NCBI GenBank assembly: GCA_029706075.1
Contig: JAINUG010000048.1
Span: forward strand, 3,528,501 to 3,592,500
Origin: Aldrovandia affinis
Lineage: Eukaryota > Chordata > Actinopteri > Notacanthiformes > Halosauridae
Length of the DNA: 64,000 bases
Direction of reading: 5' to 3'
Shown here: one piece after another, positions 33,432 through 42,324 of the stretch
How the letters are laid out: the number at the start of each line of letters is the position of its first letter
Position numbering within the stretch: position 1 is the stretch's first letter
Notes under the pieces: model-generated
What the model was told of the DNA's origin: nothing
The model's database searches: none
The model's input: only the letters and a program-made list of their open reading frames with translations
Translations under genes and position numbers: made by a program

Positions 33432-34716
33432 TTGTTCACGGCTTCAGTTGAACCCCAGGTTGGGATGCGCCGCCATTATGGTGTCCGGACGGCGTGGAAC
33501 CCAGATGAGGGAGAAGGAAGCGGCACCACCACCAGCACCATGACGGGATCGGGGCCCGGAGGCACAGCTGAGCAGGGCGCCACTGGACCAGCAACCGCCA
33601 GACAGGCCGGTGGAGAGAACAACCCCCGTGCTGCACCCAACCCAACTACCCCCGGGACGAGAGTGACCAGCATGACCCGTCTGGAATTCAGCAGGGCGGT
33701 TCTACAGAAAAGTATGGGCTTTGCGCCGAATGACCTGAACTGCCTGGTCAAGGTCCCTAATGCTGTGGATATTTTTGAGATTCGTTTTAAGAATGCTAAT
33801 GTCCTGGAGAGGTTCTGGAACCACTTTAGAGAGGGGAAGGATAGGAGCCCCTGAAAAACTTTGACGTTGAATCTCTGTCTGACACTGAAAACAAAGTGGT
33901 GACTGTGCAGTTTTACAACGAAGCTGTACAGGACCATGATGTTTCAATGTGGTTGAGCAGGTATGGCTCCATCAAGTCCGAGGCAAGAAGGGTCCTCGAT
34001 GAGGATGGGAATGGGGCCAGAAAGTGGCTGGTCCAATTACAACCAGACCTAATGTCGGTTGGAGGGGTGAGACACATCCCCAGCACCATCACGCTGGGGA
34101 ACAACCGAGGCGCAGTATTCTATTACGGCATGCTCAAACTATTGGCGACCTGTCCAGGGTGTATTCCTGCCTCTCGCCCGGAACGCATGCTGGGATAGGC
34201 TCCAGCCCCCCCGCGACCCTGACCAGGAATAAGCGGCTTAGATAATGGATGGATGGATGGATGGCATGCTCAAACTGTGCAGGCGATGCGGTGAGTTAGG
34301 CCACTTAGTTGCAGCCTGCACAGTGGTCAAGTGCAAAAGTTGTGGAGGAGAGCACGAGACCAGGGCGTGCCGGGACCCTAGACCCTGTAACTTGTGTGGG
34401 GTAAGGGGACACCTCTTCTGAGACTGCCCGCTCTCATATGCTAACAGGGCTAGGGGAACTGCGCCCCAGTCTCACCCTCAGCCCCCCCCTCCATCCAATA
34501 CGACCACTACAACCCAGCCTGACTCACCTCAGCTCCCCTCACAATATACACTACAGATCCTCAACACAAAAGACCCTGACCCTACCCAAACCACACCACA
34601 ATCAGATGGACAAGAAAGACGTGCCACTCTCCCAGACACCCCCCACTACAGTCGAGGAGGGGGCAGACTCGGAAATCCTCAACACGGTGGAAGAGCCCCC
34701 CCCGACTGGTCCAAAG
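33432..34716 (+). pseudogene. LINE ORF1 (ZCCHC3-like, three CCHC knuckles), broken
   Basis: A gag-like ORF1 of a fish non-LTR retrotransposon. The frame begins near 33432. It has a low-complexity N-terminus, then the conserved core (TRLEFSRAVLQKSMGFAPND at about 33676-33735), and breaks by frameshift near 33850. The next part continues through VVTVQFYNEAVQDHD to FYYGMLK near 34137. It is interrupted by the insert at 34141-34262 and resumes with three CCHC knuckles (CRRCGELGHLVAAC, CKSCGGEHETRAC, CNLCGVRGHLF..DC). An in-frame TGA at 34419-34421 falls in the third knuckle where Arg is usual. A Tc1 element then cuts the sequence at 34719. No ORF2 follows. Confidence 0.8.
34141..34262 (+). mobile_element. 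5'-truncated retroposon with (ATGG)n tail and 14-bp duplication
   Basis: The 14-mer 'ggcatgctcaaact' is repeated exactly at 34127-34140 and 34263-34276. The insert carries 'ggcgacctgtccagggtgta' and 'gggataggctccagcc' and ends in ATGG repeats. It is the 3' part of the element seen in full, reversed, at 44756-45134. It split the LINE ORF1, and removing it restores the reading frame across the junction. Confidence 0.9.
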
Positions 34717-34718
34717 TA

Positions 34719-35290
34719 CAGTCCCAGCCAAAAGTTTTGTCGCATGAGTGGACAAAAGTGACAATTGCTAATAATTGCCCAACTCTTAATTAGCTAATAA
34801 AGTTAGGAAACAACACAAATTAATCATAAGTGTCTAAAGTTTATTTACATACCATCAAAACAAACATTTCATAGATGCTTATAAGGTTTATTGCTTGATA
34901 ATGATGAACAAGCCAGTTTCTACCTGGACAAAAGTCTTGTCGCAAATCAAATTATAATCAAGAAATTTTATCTTTCTCAAAAAGTAAATAAAATAACAAA
35001 TGAAAAATCAGTCTAGTATTTCATCATGGACTATAAGTTAAGAAATTAATATCTTGTATGGGTTCCTTTGGCCTGCAGAACAGTTGCCATCCAGTTTGGC
35101 AAAGAGTCGTAGAGCTTGTTGATGAAGTCGTCGGGGATGGCATGGAAGGCCACCTTGCAGGCATCCCAAAGCTCCTCCAAGTTCTTCGGCTTGGTCCTCC
35201 AAGTTTCCTCCTTCATTCTTCCCCAGATATGCTCAATATTATTCATAAATATTATAAGGCAAGTTGGCATTCCAACTTGCCTTATAACAG
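34719..35290 (-). mobile_element. Tc1-like transposon fragment
   Basis: The left end 'cagtcccagccaaaagtttt' follows a TA. The minus-strand frame 35246-35046 encodes the transposase C-terminus (NIEHIWGRMKEETWRTKPKN, then LYDSLPNWM). The right part, including the other terminal repeat, is missing. It stops at a perfect hairpin (35252-35287), beyond which sequence related to the 907-bp repeat begins. Confidence 0.78.
35252..35287. repeat. Perfect 16-bp hairpin with 4-base loop
   Basis: The arms 'ttataaggcaagttgg' and 'ccaacttgccttataa' are exact complements around 'catt'. The hairpin sits at the junction between the Tc1 fragment and the diverged 907-bp-repeat copy. A Pol II or Pol III signal role is not evident. 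Confidence 0.85.
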
Positions 35291-35705
35291 AAAAATAAAA
35301 ACGCATTTTCTCATGTAAGAATATAACACTTATTACCTACAGTTTTTTATGTTTAATTTTTATTTATTTAAATAAAACAAAAATGTTTAGAATTGGAAAT
35401 TGTTCGCAGAATTTTCCATAATTTACAGTCATAACTGAAGATCTTTTTAGAATGAGTAACCCTTGTCCCATATAAAGTCAGACTAAGAATAAGAAGTTAG
35501 TACATTTGGACTATTCCTGATTCAAAATTAAATTACAAATCTACACAGCCTGTAAAATGATGCAGTTAATAAATAAAACCTCCTCACACACCAATAACTG
35601 ATCTTTAAACCCCCATAAGCCTTTCTTGTTGATTGTACAGATTGTTTGGTCTAAAGTAACTTTCAGATTCAAAAAGCAAACTATGTCTTTGTTTACCATA
35701 AACAT
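35291..35705. repeat. Dispersed, diverged copy of the 907-bp repeat unit
   Basis: Blocks such as 'cataactgaagatcttttta', 'agaataagaagttagtacat' and 'agtaactttcagattcaaaa' occur here in the same order and spacing as in each unit of the array at 52.4-57.3 kb. Only about 415 bases are present and the match is imperfect. The short frames within it are shared with the array and are not evidence of coding. Confidence 0.8.
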
Positions 35706-36531
35706 TAATGGAACACAGAACACTGCCACCCCTGCTGCTTTCTCCACTGCCTACACCTTCTCCCACTGCCAGGAGCCTTGGAGTGACCCTGGACAACCAG
35801 CTGTGCTTCTTGAACAAGACAAAACGAGACTTATCTTGAATGGAGGTAACATTGCCAAGACCTCCGGAAATAACTATATTCAATGCATGGTATTTCTTAT
35901 GTGTTGCCACGTTTACATGCTGAGTAAAATCAAGAGATTGTTGCATTGTTATAATAAATGTCATAGCTGTGGCCTAGAGTGTTGGTTGGGTCTTTCTTTC
36001 TGTCTGGATTCCTGGCAATTTCCACTACAGGGCCCACTCAGTGACAGAAAATGTTGGTCAAACATACAATCTTTATTCTTTGCCATTCAACCAGATACCC
36101 ATACATGGAGAAATGTATTGATGATTATCTCAGAGAGTGTCTAACTTCCTTCATAGCCATTTCATAGTTTGTTTTGGACAAGTACTCAAAGAAGAAAATA
36201 AACACAATCACAGACCCTGGCACTCTTCAGATATTTTAAAACAGCATAATTGACCTAGGCCTTGGTGATAGTTGCTGATTAAAAATCCCCAATAGAGAAT
36301 ACCCATATTACTCTGCTTGTCTCAGGTCCTTCTCTCACATTGACTTCTTGACAAGTAATTCTGTTATATACAAAATATCTGATCCTGAAATGCATCCTAT
36401 AGTCATCTTGGACCACGGGCCAATCAGCTTCAACCTAATGAATGAGATCATACCCAAAGTTAGTCATTTATTCACATTCATCAGTAGTGTAATAAACAAT
36501 TTATAAAATGTTTTCCCATTGCTAGGCTTAC
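35706..36531. other. No gene recognised; trace of L2 reverse transcriptase
   Basis: A stretch near 35775-35805 reads as SLGVTLDNQL, a scrap of L2-type reverse transcriptase. The remainder up to the exon at 36532 has no exon I can support. Confidence 0.4.
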
Positions 36532-37104
36532 CGAGCAGCGTGACCTCCTGTGTGATGCCATAGATGTCGATAATGGCCCACAGGGGGCGCCCCGTGCTGA
36601 GGTCACAGTGGAACAGCACAGGCTCGCCCTCATTCACACTGTAGAAGACGCGGCCGTGCCAGTCTGCCCAGAAGGCCAGCACGCTGTCACGCAGGGCGAG
36701 CCGCTCCGGCAGCGCTGTGGCCCAATACCCCGGTCGCATCACCAGGTCGGGGCAGGCATACTTGGGGATGTCGGCGGAGGCCAGCTCACCAGGGTCCAGG
36801 CTGGTGAAGCCGAAGCGTAGCGCACCGCTCCAGCCACTGTGCACCGTGGTCAGCTGCAGCCGGACCTTCTGGTACAGCTGGACGGGCCGCTGGCTGAAGG
36901 TCACGCCGTCGCAGAAGCTGTTCTGGCGTGTGGCCCGGCGCAGCTGCGAGTCCAGGCGGATGTTTTTGCCCTTGGCGTGGGGGTGGAACCGCGGAGACTC
37001 CAAGTTGAGGCTCAGGGGTGGGGCCGAGGTGCGCCGCTCCATACCGCTGCCGAACAGCGTGTAGTACTGCCTGCTGCCCACCGGGCGGTGCTGGAGGGTA
37101 GCAT
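36532..37104 (-). CDS. neurl1b: Neuralized-type NHR-domain exon (neurl1b-like), single exon
   Basis: Neuralized proteins are E3 ubiquitin ligases acting on Notch ligands, with two NHR domains and a C-terminal RING. This 573-bp exon (acceptor 'cttacag' at 37105, donor 'gtaagc' at 36531) starts in phase 1. It encodes about 190 residues with one complete first NHR domain: FHPHAKGKNIRLD, RQNSFCDGVTFSQRPV, GWSGALRFGFTSLDP, PKYACPDLV, VLAFWADWHGRVFYSVNEGEP and PLWAIIDIYGITQEVTLL. It resembles vertebrate NEURL1B more than NEURL1. The coding frame is intact. The second NHR and RING exons should follow at lower coordinates, and I find neither between here and ugdh. The N-terminal MGN exon is not seen either. 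It may be an orphan exon, a gene with giant introns, or the 3' exon of gene A at 37746. Confidence 0.85.
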
Positions 37105-37745
37105 CTGTAAGGGCATCAGAATTGCAGATTAATACAAGCATCGATCCACCATCATATCCTGCTTAAGAGCCGAGCCACAGTGAACCTCATATAACAGCAC
37201 AAGATAAACCACTCAGACACACACACACACACTCACACACACACACACGCATACACATGTACACACAAACACATACATACAATTTAACTTTCAACTTTCA
37301 TGAAATAGTTTGGTATGACATGAAACAACATGAGTTCCTTTGCGTAAGTAACACTTAAAACTAACATCATGTAGTCACACATGCCTGACAGGAATTGTTA
37401 TTCCACATGGTCTCTCCTCCATGTGTCAAATATTAAGCATTAAATCGCTCTCACATATTCATGCCATTATGCCTCAAAATGCCTTCAAATGCCTGCAATT
37501 AGGGACTCCTTTGCATCTATACAATTTCTAATATGCTATGAAATAACGTTTTTATAAGCGGAGATATGTTATAATATCTATATAATATAATAGGTGTTAA
37601 AAGTGTTTCCTTTATTTTGGCAGGTACCTGTGCATCACGTGCTGTAAAATGATTTGTTTTTAATTGAATAAAAACAAATTGAATAAAAAACTGATGGTAA
37701 ATGGAGAGAAAAAATAAAGGGACAGAGGAACACAGAAGAGCATAC
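37105..37745. other. Intron or spacer with (AC)n tract and an ISRm11-type end
   Basis: An interrupted (AC)n stretch lies at about 37210-37265. 'tgtttcctttattttggcag' at about 37603-37622 is one end of an ISRm11-type element. No exon is recognised. It separates gene A's last visible exon from the NHR exon. Confidence 0.55.
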
Positions 37746-38893
37746 CTGTGGCTGCCAACATGTTTAGTACTGGGAAGCGTCCAGAATTCATTACTAAATG
37801 GTCAATAATATCTCTAATTGAGCAACATATTTGTTCCAAGTTTACTATTCCAGAAGAGGTGATTTCCATTACATCTGCCTTTCCGTTGAGCTGACTCAGA
37901 AAGGTAGTCCACTGCTTCATCTTACTCTGTATTAAAGTCTCCTTTTCAATGAGTGACTTTTTCTTTCTTTGTTTTTCATCCAGACGAGTCAGATCCTGTT
38001 TCATCTTACTAATGTCTTTGAAAACGTTTTCACATTGTCTCTTCAAAGTGCTCAGCTTTTCTTTACGGTCAGAAATGTTTGCTTCATGAATTGCAGCCAG
38101 GTTTTTCCATTCATTTCGTTTCTTTTCCGCTTCTTCACGTTCACATCGACACACAGCATATGAAATGCCACCTGCAATTGTACCTGTACATGATATGACA
38201 ACAGCAGTAATCAGTACTGTTTCATTTTGATGAATGATTGCTATGTCACGAATACACAGGAGATTTTATAGCACAAAGGCAGTGGATGGAAGTGTGTGCA
38301 CGTGTGTGTACAAGCATGCTGAAATTCTCAGTTGTCAGTGATTCTCATTTCAGTGTCATTTTGAAATGACTACATCTGCAAAATAAATAAGCATACATAC
38401 CTACAATGGGAATGAACATGATAGCAATGCTCACTGAAGCTGCTTCATCAGCACGGTCATAGTCTGACTGAGCTTCCGCTTGTTTCGCGACGGTTGTTTC
38501 CAACTGTGATTTGGCTTCCTTCAGGTCATGAGTAAGTAATTTATTTTCTGTCTCAAGCCTAACAATTTGACTTTCCTGTTGCTGCAACACTTTTTCATTA
38601 GATTTAATCTGATCCTCTAGAGTTTTCTTACTCACTATCAGCTGCAGAACATCATCATTAAGCTCTTCAAGTTTTTTGTGAGCAGCTTCTGTGGCCTGTT
38701 CTGTTTTGCAGTGTGCTGTTGCTATGAGATCTAATATTTTCTCACAGTCTGAGGCTTGTATAGAACTTGAACTTGAGTTAATCTTATTGATAGTGTCAGT
38801 GACTGTTAGAATGGCACATAAGCCATCTGTTAATGGAACTACAATTCCATCTGCAAATTCTTCAGTGATCTGCCGGTAGTTCTCCACAGCCAT
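37746..38893 (-). CDS. Gene A: unrecognised coiled-coil protein with central apolar segment, 3' end open
   Basis: I do not recognise the family. Two exons are supported: 38902-38401 (start codon at 38893, acceptor at 38903, donor gtatgt at 38400) and 38183-37746 (acceptor tgtacag, donor gtatgc). Phases agree and together they give about 310 residues. Residues ~45-150 are a long heptad-rich helix region. About 153-175, spanning the splice junction, is apolar and Gly-containing (VSIAIMFIPIV on the first side). About 178-250 is a second, Lys/Glu-rich coiled coil (KKRNEWKNLAAIHEANISDR, LTRLDEKQRKKKSLIEKE). There is no signal peptide. This layout resembles alpha-helical pore-forming proteins of the ClyA/Hbl type, or ApoL-like proteins, and function is inference only. 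The last exon ends in phase 1, so another exon must follow, and the NHR exon at 37104 is compatible. Gene B, 3.4 kb upstream on the same strand, shares the layout. Confidence 0.7.
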
Positions 38894-39084
38894 GATGCCA
38901 ATCTGGAAAAAAGGGTTTGAAACAATGCTTTGAAAGATGATCCAAAAATCCAATGTTCATATTTATTTCATCAACCCAGAAATGTCATCATTACAGTTCA
39001 TGCCAGCACAGAGATACAGATTTAAATGAGTGTTCTACTTTTACCATCTCTGCAGCAAGTTTGGGAGAGCCCTAACGAAATACC

Positions 39085-40290
39085 AGTGTAGCCGAGTAAA
39101 GAGTGACACATAAATCATACTTATCAGACAGGTTTCAATTTGTGCAATTAGATCAAGAGTTCTCTGACTACTCTCAGGTTAAATATGGTAAACCACAAGG
39201 CTCAGTGCTGGGACCATTACTGTTCTCATTATACTTGCTACCACTCGGTAATGTTATTCGTAAACATGGTGTGAATTTCCATTGCTATGCAGATGATACA
39301 CAGCTGTACATATCAATGAAACCAGGTGAAATACTTCAACTCACTCAATTAGAGGCTTGTATCTCTGATATAAAGAATTGGATGACAGTACATTTCCTGC
39401 TTTTGAATTCAGATAAAACAGAGATGATGGTTTTGGGCCCCAAAAAATTAAGGAACAAGTTGGATCTGCAGTTAAATGCAGGTGATTGCATAGTTGCATC
39501 TAGTTTAATGGTCAAGAACCTTGGTTTTATTATTGATCAGGGCCCGTATTCACAAAGCATTTTAAGGGTAAACGTTGGTCCTAACTGCGCGATTTAGGAG
39601 CAAGTCCGAAAAATAATGGGTGTGTCACTCATAAATTTAGGAGTCCTAAATTTTTGGGATAAAAGTATTTCACAAAGGGGTTGAGAGCTAAAAACAGCTC
39701 CTAAGTCCAGGAGAAGTTAAAAGCAGCCAAGAGGACTTCTAAGTCGCTAAAGACCTACTCACGGCGATCCGAAAATCTGCTGCGGCCGGCAATCGTTGTC
39801 GCAATCGCGTCAACACTGGAGATATTGAATGATACGGAGCTCATAAAAAGGTACCGCCTCAATCGCGAGGGTATTATATATATTATATTATATATATTAT
39901 ATATAGATACCTGCTGATGTTTACGAGATGCAGACATGTAACCAATTGACTAGTCAGTATTCTTGGTTTCATGTTAAATCAGTGACACGTAGCCTACATT
40001 TGTATTTTAGAATCTTTATTAGAATAATTATATTAGAATATAATAGATCCAAGAAGTATGAGCACATTACTCCTGTGTTAGCATCACTACATTGTTAAAT
40101 ATCGGGCTGATTATAAAGTACTGTTGCTAACTTTTAAAGCAGTGAACGGACTTGCACCTATATATCTGACCGAAATGATTGTCCCTTATATGCCGACACG
40201 ACTGCTTCGTTCACAAGAAGCTGGCCATCTATTACTCCCTAGAATTTTGAAAAGCACAGCTGGTGGTAGAGCCTTCTCTTTTTAATAAAG
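39085..40290 (+). pseudogene. L2-type LINE reverse transcriptase fragment, split
   Basis: At 39103-39540 the plus strand encodes the polymerase core: [20 protein letters not shown], then the catalytic [11 protein letters not shown], then [14 protein letters not shown] and LGFIID. After an insertion it resumes near 40075-40280 with LLTFKAVNGLAPIYLTEMIV and the LKSTAGGRAF end typical of L2. The N-terminal endonuclease part is absent and stops occur in the second half. It lies between genes A and B. Confidence 0.87.
39541..39890 (+). mobile_element. Harbinger/PIF-type 5' fragment inserted in the L2 element
   Basis: The L2 frame is cut exactly where 'gggcccgtattcacaaagca' begins, a terminal sequence known from fish Harbinger elements. 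Further in, about 39815-39870 reads EILNDTELIKRYRLNREGI, the start of a PIF/Harbinger transposase. The rest of the transposase and the other end are missing. An AT repeat follows at 39870-39905. Confidence 0.65.
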
Positions 40291-41419
40291 GTAATTATTA
40301 AAATGTAACTCTCAAATTCATTCCTCAATTCCCTTCAGACCTCTCTGCAGCTGGGGCCAGGTAATATAATTGCCCACCTAATAAGCAGAGCTACTCCATT
40401 AGTCTTTCCCCTGGCGGGGAACTAAATCCAGCACCCCCAGGTGTCCAGAGTATATATTGCATCACAATGTGCATTAAAACAGGGATTTTTGACCATGAAG
40501 GAGTTTTATGAGGAAAATTAAATTTTCCATATATCATGGCTTTGATATATGAAAGTTCTGATATTGAAACATGCCCCCATGCAATATTTATATTTGTGTG
40601 TATATATGTGTCACAGGGGTGACCAGCGCTCCCACTTAATAATTTGTACTCTCCTCTTATTTATTTTCTTGACTTAGTCACTTTTTGTTATAAGTGTGTA
40701 AACATTTATGAATCATTTGGTGGGAGATCCGATTTGTATAATTTTATTTGAGGTGAGTTGTATTTTTGCTGTGATTTATTATTACTATGGAATTTTAGTG
40801 ATGGGATTGGCTAGATTTTGGAGGGTTTTCTTGCGGTGGGGTGTCTTTTTCCCTTTTAAAAAGGAAGCTGAGGCCAGTGAACAAGAGAGCGCGATATGAG
40901 TGACTGCAGTGAACGAACTGTGGCAAGCAAGCTGGGCAGACTATGAGATTGAGCAAGCCAAAGTGGACCGGTGTGACCGAGGTGAGCGTGTGAGCTGAGG
41001 ACGGATTCTCCTAAGCAAGTGGTTCATGCAGCCTAGTGCACCCGGCTGATGAGCGTGGGGAAAATGCAAGGGTGCCTTAACACTAAGTTTTACAGGGCTT
41101 TGGGTCCTAGTGCCCCGTTTTAACTAGGTGGCGTATTCGAGCAGATTCACGTTTGTCACCACGTGACATGTGCACAGTTTTTGTTAAATGTGTTTTGCCT
41201 TCACTACAATAAGTACATAATTAGAGGTATCATGCTGCAATACGCTGAGTTTATATAACGAACAGAACAACACTGAACTGGCTGGAGGAGGTTGGGGAGG
41301 TACAGGGTACAAGGGAGAAGATGGACCTGTTGACTAGTAGCTTCTTCTACCAAGTTTTACTTGTTTAATGACTGGCAAAATAAGAGTCAATACCATTTTT
41401 CTTTGAAGGTGAATAATGC
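40291..41419. other. Spacer, no gene recognised
   Basis: No exon or well-defined element is seen. The GC-richer block at 40880-41120 is possibly an old retroelement, but I cannot name it. Confidence 0.35.
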
Positions 41420-41425
41420 TTTATT
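41420..41425 (-). terminator. Candidate poly(A) signal of gene B
   Basis: The minus strand reads AATAAA here, about 900 bases downstream of gene B's stop codon. No other gene on this strand would use it. Weak, motif-only evidence. Confidence 0.35.
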
Positions 41426-42324
41426 TTTAGATATACATACATATTTTTTTAAAGTTTAGATTTGTCAGAGGTGTCATTTCCATTTTAATCACAATATTAA
41501 GTTTGTAGGATCAGTATACAGGGTGTGCTATAAATTCCTTTACTCTTAGATTTTAACATCAACTGACTAAATGCATACAAAATGAGACATTTTACAGGTC
41601 AAAGGTGTGGCACCAGGTTATAATTGCTTATAAGGCACTCTAATTCAACATCTTCTACACATATATTCTGGAAGCTGTGCCACACCCCTTTAAGGTAACA
41701 TTTAAAAAAAGAAGAAATTGCAAGAAATTGTCTCATGATTTCAAAGCAAGCTGATATGTTTGACAGTCTGCGCATATACATTTTGAAGAACGCATACCCC
41801 ATCACAAACCATCACTTTAATTAATAGGTATCTCTGTATTTGACTTGTAAGTGTTCATTTTTAGAGATCAATATTGATATTGAAGTATTCGTTACTGAAG
41901 GCTAAAACATTTGCATTGAAACAACATTTCATGCATTTTCCATCCGCTTGCACCTCTTTCTTAGTAGCCACTCATTATGCAATACATCCAGGTACTATAA
42001 AAACACTGAAATCGAAATACTCCCATTAAGTGGTGATGGTTAAGATAGACAGGTTATGTTTAACAAACCTAGTAGAACTATTAATGACAGAACACACTTA
42101 AAAGCATACATGTATTAGATAAAGAATAAAGAAACTCTTAAGAGTATTACAATTTGTTTGAGTCTTACAATTGGAAAGAATATGCTTAGGAACAGTCATG
42201 ACAAATGAATGCACCAGTTTGTGTGTATGTACGTGGTTGTTTCTGAGTACGTGTGTGAATGTGAGTGTGTGTGTGGACTGATCTTTGATATTTGTTTCTA
42301 ATCCATCTGTCTCCTGTGCAATCT

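Noticed and set aside
34438-34761. Pro/Thr-rich 107-codon frame
   Set aside because: It is an out-of-frame reading of the low-complexity C-terminal part of the LINE ORF1.
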